Part shown: positions 57,225-64,000 of the stretch, in pieces | How the letters are laid out: the number at the start of each line of letters is the position of its first letter | Position numbering within the stretch: the stretch's first letter is position 1 | NCBI RefSeq assembly: GCF_963678635.1 | Contig: NC_087067.1 | Coordinates: 22,389,547-22,453,546, forward strand | Direction of reading: 5' to 3' | Length of the DNA stretch: 64,000 bases | Origin: Symsagittifera roscoffensis | Taxonomy: Eukaryota > Xenacoelomorpha > Acoela > Convolutidae | Program-made: the position numbers and the translations under genes | Notes under the pieces: generated by a model | The model's input: the letters and a program-made list of their open reading frames with translations, nothing else | Database searches by the model: none | Told to the model about the DNA's origin: nothing

Positions 57225-57230
57225 TTTATT
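57225..57230 (-). promoter_or_regulatory. Polyadenylation signal candidate
   Basis: AATAAA on the minus strand about 105 bases after the stop of the membrane-protein exon. Confidence 0.45.
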
Positions 57231-57335
57231 TGAAAATAATTATCACCAGTATGGTCACTAACGTGAACTCAAGATGTCAAATGATGTTAATAATTTAAAA
57301 CTCAATCAAAATCATAAACATAAACAAATTTTCTC

Positions 57336-57637
57336 TTATTTATCGGAACAGCAACAAGCACACACGCAAATGACAATGCAAGCGGTGATTCCTACAAACA
57401 GGGCCAAAAAGGCCATAGCCATGACCCAGGTTCCTTGCGATGACTTTATGTAGTAAAGGTCTCCACCTGTCTTCGATCCTTGTTCTTCATTGATTCCTGC
57501 ACGCATTAAGGCAATCATGCCAAACTCAACTGGATTCAGATTTTCAAACGTATCTGCTTCGTCCATTTTGCGCAAGTCTTTCATAGCGTCCACATACATG
57601 GCACACATGAAGCAAACCGCGAGAAAAATGAAGAAGG
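57336..57637 (-). CDS. Multi-pass membrane protein, last exon
   Basis: Minus strand. A TTTGTTTCAG acceptor precedes 57,637; the exon then encodes a membrane span (FFIFLAVCFMCAMYV), an about 50-residue charged loop with ENLNPVEFGMIALMRAG, another span (WVMAMAFLALFVGITACIVI) and a cysteine-rich C-terminus (CVCACCCSDK) that could be palmitoylated. Phase 1 at the acceptor fits the donor at 63,859. With the upstream exon there are at least three spans, suggesting a small tetraspan (MARVEL-like or similar) protein. I do not recognise the family. The clean frame, in contrast to all surrounding relics, argues for a functional host gene. Confidence 0.7.
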
Positions 57638-58032
57638 CTGAAACAAAAAGTGAAAATATTTCAACATGAGGCGCTTGACTAGTAAGTAAATGATCAAACA
57701 ATGACTTGTTTCGAACTTTTATTCCAATAATATTATCTGTCCGCGTTCGATTTTGTCCTACTTTATTTGATGTTGATAGTTTTTTTTGCTGAATGCGCTT
57801 AAAAAATAGGACAAAAACGATAAGACAAACAAGACTGCTCGTATCAGGGCGAAGCCCTGAATGTTCCGATTGCCTTTTAAGGTTTATGGAGCAGTAATAA
57901 CATGAAAAAAATAAAATGAAATAAAATAAAATGAAATTTTTTTCTTCTAAAATTTGAAGATTTTTTATGAAAATCATCCCCCCCACACGCCATATAAAGT
58001 ACAAAAGGATAATTTTCGTTCCTTGTAACAAA

Positions 58033-58342
58033 TCAATTATGGCAAATAAGCTTCGTTCAACCAATTTGGAACGATTTCTAAGACGGATTAAATCTCCGCT
58101 TACGCGTTAATAGCGCGAAATTTATCGCGCGTTAATTGTCCCAAATTGGCCAAAATTGTAACCTTTAAACCCTCATAACTTTACAAAAAATGATCACAGG
58201 TAAAATATCTTTTCAAATTTAAGCTCAGGACAACAATACTTTTTGAATGATATAAAAAAAATTCCGTCAAAAATGGCTACTTAAAAAGTCGAAATTTGTC
58301 TGAAGAAAAAAAAACCCACCCCGAGCACGAATATTCCGTTAC
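58033..58342. repeat. Dispersed repeat, copy 2
   Basis: Same family and orientation as 54,526-54,775, with about 60 bp extra in its second half. Confidence 0.85.
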
Positions 58343-59439
58343 TTTCGTATCGAAAGTCGGAACAAAAACATTTCAATTGATTTGAAACTTTTTTATTGGT
58401 TGTTCATTTGTCTGCAGTTATTCCTAAGAATTAAAACTATCTGGCAAAGAGAAAATCAGCTGTAGTTTTTTGTTGCTGGAAATAAAATGGAAGCGCTTGC
58501 CGTCATAAGAAGTGAGTTTGTTCCAGAAGAATAGTGCATAGACTAGTCATAAACAAAAAATCTGCTCATTCTTGAAAACGAAATGCTTCTCCTAAAACGT
58601 AGATGAAAAAAACTAGAAAAACATCGGAAGCAACCCAAAATTGCTTGTAAAAACATGTTTCGAAACGCAGAAGCCGAATGCAAATTAATTTTTATACAAA
58701 AGAAGACATTTTTTTTTACAGTAGAACTCATAATTTATTTCCCAATTGAAAAATAATTTCAAGAACCTGAAAAAACCTATGGGAGGCAAGGTTGCAAAAG
58801 CCTTTCCACACATCTGTCCACACATCTTGGCTCAAGGGGTGAAAAATAAATTTTAATGAGTGAGTGTTTCGAATAACAAATAACAAATATTCAAAACGAG
58901 ATTCCTAAATCAGACACGATGCTAAATTTTCGAATAAATCTACCAGCAAACAAATGCAGCATTTCAAAAACATAGCTGAGTGTGATCTTGATAAAGCAAC
59001 AAGCTCGAATTCAAACAGCAGCTGAGACTTGTACTTTGTGCCAAGTAAGCCCTTCAAGGCAATATCTCAATGTTGCAATTATTTGAGAAATTGGCTGCGA
59101 ACCAAAAAAAATCTGCAACTCATTTCAGAACCTCAAATTGATGAAAAGCAATCAGCCTATCGAGAATGCCATTCCCTGGTATTCTGCTAGCACTAGTTGA
59201 AATAAGATAGTGATTATGATGGCGATCGATCTGTCAGCATTATACTTCAAGCCTGGCTTAACATCAAAGGAATTTGACTTATACGGACTTTATCTAATTA
59301 AAAAATTGTAAGCAAAAAGTGAAAGTAGATGCCTGTTGGTGAGAGGAAAAACTTATAAATTTAGGGGTTTCACTGTGATTATTTCATAAATTACATTACG
59401 CCCATCAGAGACTTTCTAAAATCTTTGAACTTGGAGTAT
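58343..59439. other. AT-rich intronic stretch, nothing recognised
   Basis: No coding or repeat structure that I can support. Confidence 0.45.
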
Positions 59440-60120
59440 TTACATATATATACGGATGACATATGTAAGCTTTGAAAAACTGTCGTCCTCCAGCAATACT
59501 ACAGAAATTTTTCAGAGTTTAATTTGTAAAATGTCGAGGCATTCAGCGCATCGAAGCTCAAAATCAACTCTGACAAGACAGAAATTCTCATGGCAAAATC
59601 GAAGCAAAAAGCCTACATCTAAGAACACTAACGCTCAATGAAATGGAAATGAAATTAGTCGTTAGACTCACATTACTAGGTGTGAAAAACGCCTCATGTC
59701 TAACCTTTTCATCGCAGATCAATTCAACATGCAGTGCCTGTTACGTCCAATTAAGACAAACGTACAGAAATAAAACTTACAAAAACCTGAAAACCGAATA
59801 TCTCTGACCAAACGTTTTATCTTAAGTCGCCTTGATTAATCTTATGTCATTTTGAAGGGCATCGCTAATTTCATTGTATTCAAATTCCAGAGTGTTCAAA
59901 ACGCAGTATTAGTTTGATCTTTAATTTATCAAATTTTGAATTACGAAACAGCTTTTTGTAAACAGAGCATTTTCAATCCGAGTCAGTGGAATAACCTACC
60001 AATTCTGCTACGTGAGATCGGACATAACACGTTGTTTAGGCGAAGGCTTAACATAACACCTAGTGTTTTTTGCAGGTCTGAATTGAATGCAATTCAGAAA
60101 AGCCATAAGAATTGAAACGA
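59440..60120 (+). pseudogene. LINE reverse-transcriptase relic (CR1/Jockey-like)
   Basis: Plus-strand translation in shifting frames: IYADDICKL (catalytic box, about 59,450), KINSDKTEILMAKSKQKAYI (about 59,560) with the typical N-x-x-K-T-E, a LLGV trace, and near 59,985 SQWNNLPILLREIGHNTLF with RRRLN, the C-terminal W-N-x-L-P block of such LINEs. The frame is interrupted by several stops. Not the same family as the LINE tail at 14,410-15,152. Confidence 0.7.
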
Positions 60121-60207
60121 TAATTTCTATGCTACGCAAACGAAATTGTATCGTTTTAAAAAAGCAAAGGCCATACCGTAAAAATTTGAGTTCTCAGGAT
60201 CCAAGAG

Positions 60208-60718
60208 ATGGTTGATTGCATTCTTAGTTCCTCCCTTGTTTATGGTGTTTTTTTGCGCAATATTATCACGATTTTGTGCCCAGGTGGCACTTTTGCCACC
60301 ATGTGCACTGAAATTGTCATGCATGAGATGAAGCTCAGCAAAACTCAAAAGGTAGTAATTGTGGGAGGCTCGAACAATCTGTTTGATAAATTGTCAGAAC
60401 CGCTGATGAGCTCTGTAGTGATTTCTGAAGAACTGTAAAATTTAATCAAAACCCGATGTTCAATAGATTCATGGCTGGAACTATGGAACTTATCAGATGA
60501 AAAAAAAATACGCACCAATCAGTAGAACCAATTACTGCTGCAAGAATATCGCCAGAGGGCTAAGAGTACCGTATTTCAGTCATCAATATTTCAGGTTCAA
60601 GAAACACATGAGTGAGGATGGGCTCCACCCTAACTCGTTCCACATACGGGAGCTAGCGGCTGATTTTGTAATGGCCTTCCAGAAAACGGTGCGAATTGTG
60701 CAAGTTCTTAGAATGTAA
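60208..60718 (+). pseudogene. SGNH-hydrolase-like relic
   Basis: Two frames, 60,208-60,438 and 60,497-60,718. LCPGGTFATMCTEIVMHEMK matches an SGNH block II context, KVVIVGGSNNLFDKL block III (G-x-N-N), and HMSEDGLHPNSFHIRELAAD block V with Asp-x-x-His. Block I is not visible. A TAA and a frame change lie between. It lies 100 bp beyond the LINE relic on the same strand and may derive from an esterase-bearing LINE ORF1 or another element. Confidence 0.6.
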
Positions 60719-62439
60719 CTATGTCCAGGTAAGGATCAGAGGTTTTAAAAAAAGTGCTTTGAAACTTTTGATCAGATTTGAAACAACTAGGTTGAAACTA
60801 GCACACTAAACATCAGGCCTAGATCAATGCCGAGTTTCACCAACAAAAATAATACGTCAGTTTTTCAAGAGCCGAAGTTTTTATCCGTTAAATCCAGCTT
60901 ACGATTGAAGATTGAAATAACAAACCCATACTAAGGGTTGAAGATCTCAAAAACTAGCCAGGTCAAGATTAGGGCTGAAAAAATTACTTATATGGAAACA
61001 CCCTTGATTGCGAAATGAGACTGATAAATCAAAACACTGATGATGAAGATTTAATTCTGTTTTACAGTGAGAGGGCACTGCTTTGTTAAAGCTGTTTAAA
61101 AACATAAACTATCTGCAAAAAGTTGAACCTTATAAATGCTGGTGATTTTGTAAATATTGACAATTTTCGAAACTAAACTTAGTTTTTAGGATTTTTTTAC
61201 TGATGAGTAAAAACTGATCAATGAAAACTTAGCCAAATGATATTTGGAAAAAATCAAGGAACGCAATTTCAAATTTTTTGAATTGCAAAGTACAAAAGGT
61301 TTTGCTTTAACCCCCTTTGGATTTTAAGGCGAATTTCTGATAATTAAATTTTTCATAAAGTTAGATCAGTTTGAGAAAACTGGTCAGAAGATAACGAACT
61401 ATTTTTTTCGTCTGTGAAACCCCAAATTTAAATCCACTTTCCGAAACTTGAAGTCGTTTACGTTTTTTCGAGCATTTTCATGTTTGTATTTGGGGAAGGT
61501 AAGTTACCCAGCTTTCGGCAAATCTTTTCAATCTAATTTCATAAGTTGTATCTATACCTATAAATCATCATAAAGTATTCAACTTCATCAGAGTATTTAC
61601 TACGTACATCGAATCTTGAAAAATGTAAAAGCTGGTTATTAAAATGCCAGCGACTGAAATGGTAAAAACTTGAGCAATTATTGATTTTTTTTTGCATCAG
61701 AACTTAGATGGGTGCAATGTGTTGGCTAATGCTTCTTTAAACGCTTTTTACTAAATCAGATCATAGAAACATTGCAAATATGTTGTTGAGAGAATTTGCA
61801 TTTTGTTTTTATGCTTGAACGAGGTCTGATGAATTTCTTTCAAAATCCTGATTTGTACGTTTAAAAGATATTGTACTTCTAAACTGTCTTGAATTCAAAA
61901 CAGTCTTGAATCAAATCTGATTTTTTTTCAAACCTAAAAAGTTTTAGCTCTGTACGTCAAAAAATCAGTTCATGTTGATAGATAACAAAAATAAGTCAAA
62001 AATGCAAATGAAGATAAAATCCAAAGTTTAGACAAAAACTAAATTTTTTTTCAATTTTGATAAAATTCTGAAAAACGTTTTAAAAAAGCAGAATCGTTAT
62101 TCTCGTCAGTGAAATTTTATTATCAATCTGAATAACTTTCAATACGGTTTTAATGAGGTGCCACAATTGACGCCCTACAAATTTTTACTCTGTTATCCAA
62201 AATCGACCACGAAAATTACATAGATACTCTAAGCCAGAGTTCCTTCCCATGTCATGTTTGAAGCTAACTCCGTATTTTAATGTCAATTTGAGGTCGCACA
62301 ATTTCAAAACTTTTTTTTCGAAAATTTGAAAAAAAATGCTCAAAAAAATTATGAAAATATATTGAAAGAATTTAATTTATTCCATACTAAGCAACTGACA
62401 TTGATAACAGTTTTCCTGAAAATGTAAAAGAAAAAATTC
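60719..62439. other. AT-rich intronic stretch, nothing recognised
   Basis: No supported gene or repeat. Confidence 0.45.
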
Positions 62440-62670
62440 GCAATTATAACCGATTATAATCGATTATAATCGATTAAAAATGGATTATTTTGCTTTAAAA
62501 ACAAGTTTCATTTTCTTCCGAAAATAATCGATTATAATCGATTATATTGGGATTATATTGCTTAGAAAAATAGTATCATTATAATCCATTTTTAATCGAT
62601 TATAATCGATTATTTTTGTAATTTTATTGAGACTCCCTACAAAAATCCATTATAATCGATTATTATCCAT
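62440..62670. repeat. Palindromic TAATCGATTA repeats forming a large inverted repeat
   Basis: ATAATCGATT units in tandem at 62,451-62,475, 62,525-62,546, 62,594-62,614 and 62,646-62,661. The arm 62,451-62,487 (ending AAAAATGGATTA) is complementary to 62,581-62,614 (starting ATAATCCATTTTTAATCG), so the block can fold as a long hairpin in addition to each unit being a palindrome. Confidence 0.85.
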
Positions 62671-63859
62671 GAAACTTCGGTGCGGGAACTTTTGATCAAT
62701 TTATTTACCGAAGGGTTTTGATCAGGAAAATACAGTGTGGTAGTAGTGCGTCAATAGGGGAGGGCTGGAGGATAGTTTCTAGTTTCCAATTTTTTTCGAA
62801 GATTTCAACTTAGGATGAACTGTATTATGACAGCAATTTCTGACTAATCAACTCAAAAAGTTTCTAAAAGCAGAGAAGCTGCTAATATGAACTAACTCTG
62901 GGGGAGCTCAACCAAAAAACAACGGAATCCTAATTGCTCCAAAACTTCTATAAACGACCTTATCGCCTAACTCATGGCACGCGTCTGTAAACAAATGTAT
63001 GTTTGGCATTTGTAAAATGTAATAATGACATTCTTTTAGGGTTTTGACAGGGCTTGGAGATTTCAGCATCATGGCTGACCTAGAAAAAATTGATTTTATT
63101 TTTCATGACAACAATGGGATATGTGTCAATTAAATCAAGGATACGAAAAAATCCTAACTTGTTTTTTGAAAAAAAACTTCGTTATCCGAATTTCAATGAA
63201 AAACATGCTCCTAAGACTCTTAGATTTTCAATTAGCAATATATGATGGACACTTGCTAAAACTAACCCAATTTGTAAAAATTTGATAATTAGTTGTTTTC
63301 TTTTTATGGGAACTTCTACGCTTTTCGTGACCTATTCCCTTTCACTGTTCGATAGAGGATTTTTTCTACTTTTTTTAATACAGGAACTGAACTGAACTTA
63401 AAAGAAAATATAAAATAAAACAGCAAAAAAAATCAAATTTTGATTGTGAAGTACCTTTCCTTACAAAACGGCCCCTTAAAGATTATTTGCTCAATATTTT
63501 TTTCCTCAATAATATGAGGAATTTTATTTGCCGATACACAATCACTTCTAGGAAGCCAAAGCGGTCTCACTGAGATTTTCAGCAGCTATGAAGACTTTTT
63601 AACAAATTATATACGAATTATACATGAAGACATTCGAGTTGAAGCATTTATTTAACTTACAACAAGAAAACAACTGAAGCTTCAAGATACTAATGATGAC
63701 AATTTGATGATTGAGTGGTTCATTACTGTAACCTTGATGACATCAAAAAAGGCTAAAAGATAGGATTCCATAACGTGTTTATTGAGTTCTCTAATGAGCG
63801 CCGGAAAAAGATAACTTTGAGATTTACCAAGGGGAGGCAAATTTTGAATGTTTTCTTAC
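62671..63859. other. AT-rich intronic stretch, nothing recognised
   Basis: No supported gene or repeat up to the exon donor. Confidence 0.45.
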
Positions 63860-64000
63860 TTCCTACACTAGCGAAGACACAGTTCAATGCTTTTGCTATT
63901 CCTTTTCTGCGATCCAAACATCCCCCAAGTTGAATACAGACCACTACACCACACACAACGAGGAAGCTGAAGCCTATGGCCATCATGGCTCCCGTGGCCA
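63860..64000 (-). CDS. Multi-pass membrane protein, upstream exon (continues beyond window)
   Basis: Minus strand, open from the window edge to GGAA|GTAAGA at 63,860/63,859. It encodes a membrane span (MMAIGFSFLVVCGVVVCIQL), a short basic loop (CLDRRKGIAKAL) and the start of the next span (NCVFASVG), which is completed by the exon at 57,637. The ATGs at 63,986 need not be the start because the frame is open to the edge. Phase 1 donor matches the phase 1 acceptor. Confidence 0.65.

Larger units (their letters stand above)
57638..63859 (-). other. Putative intron of the membrane-protein gene (about 6.2 kb)
   Basis: Bounded by GTAAGA (63,859) and TTTCAG (57,638). It holds a repeat copy, LINE and SGNH relics and palindromic AT repeats. 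A small additional exon inside cannot be excluded. Confidence 0.5.

Overview
The window looks like a transposon-rich stretch of an invertebrate animal genome. BEL/Pao, Ty3/gypsy and Penelope-like retroelements, LINE relics and hAT-type MITEs occur together. The unique DNA is visibly AT-rich, and the one host-like gene has a GT-AG intron with a TTTGTTTCAG acceptor. BEL/Pao is essentially animal-specific. I cannot name the species. A 200-base run of N (49,979-50,178) marks an assembly gap.

Layout. 1-9,264: 5' part of a large Ty3/gypsy element (copy E1, minus strand), running off the left edge. 9,265-15,540: AT-rich DNA with a ~170-bp satellite interrupted by a Penelope-like element, a LINE tail and a second Penelope 3' end. 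15,541-18,197: 5' LTR and leader of another copy of the gypsy family on the plus strand (E3). 18,198-40,378: an apparently complete but decayed member of that family on the minus strand (E2, about 22.2 kb). 40,379-47,330: tRNA-like sequence and a decayed BEL/Pao element (plus). 47,331-49,930: a deleted gypsy relic of a different lineage (minus). 50,179-52,170: a third Penelope relic (plus). 52,171-64,000: AT-rich DNA with two hAT-type MITEs, LINE and SGNH-like relics, a dispersed repeat pair, palindromic TAATCGATTA repeats, and the last exons of a multi-pass membrane protein gene (minus).

The main discovery is E2. Its 5' LTR (897 bp) and 3' LTR (655 bp) share the same ends and differ in length by exactly one 242-bp internal deletion. 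A G-rich polypurine-like run abuts the 3' LTR. Between the LTRs, in order: a 2.4-kb leader with a 14-bp minisatellite; gag, protease, RT, RNase H and integrase; an acidic segment; a macro-domain-like module; a 0.5-kb spacer with 20-bp tandem repeats; and about 9 kb of further broken coding sequence. That last part holds a coiled coil, an SGNH-hydrolase module, a second weaker SGNH-like module and unrecognised segments. No env-like membrane protein was seen. Giant Ty3 elements are known (Ogre in plants, Burro in planarians), but I know of none with this cargo. A second notable system is the Penelope element at 10,222-12,443, which has a PHD finger inserted in its RT next to YVDD and a hammerhead-like motif in its 3' region.

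All retroelement copies carry stops, frameshifts or deletions and are annotated as relics.
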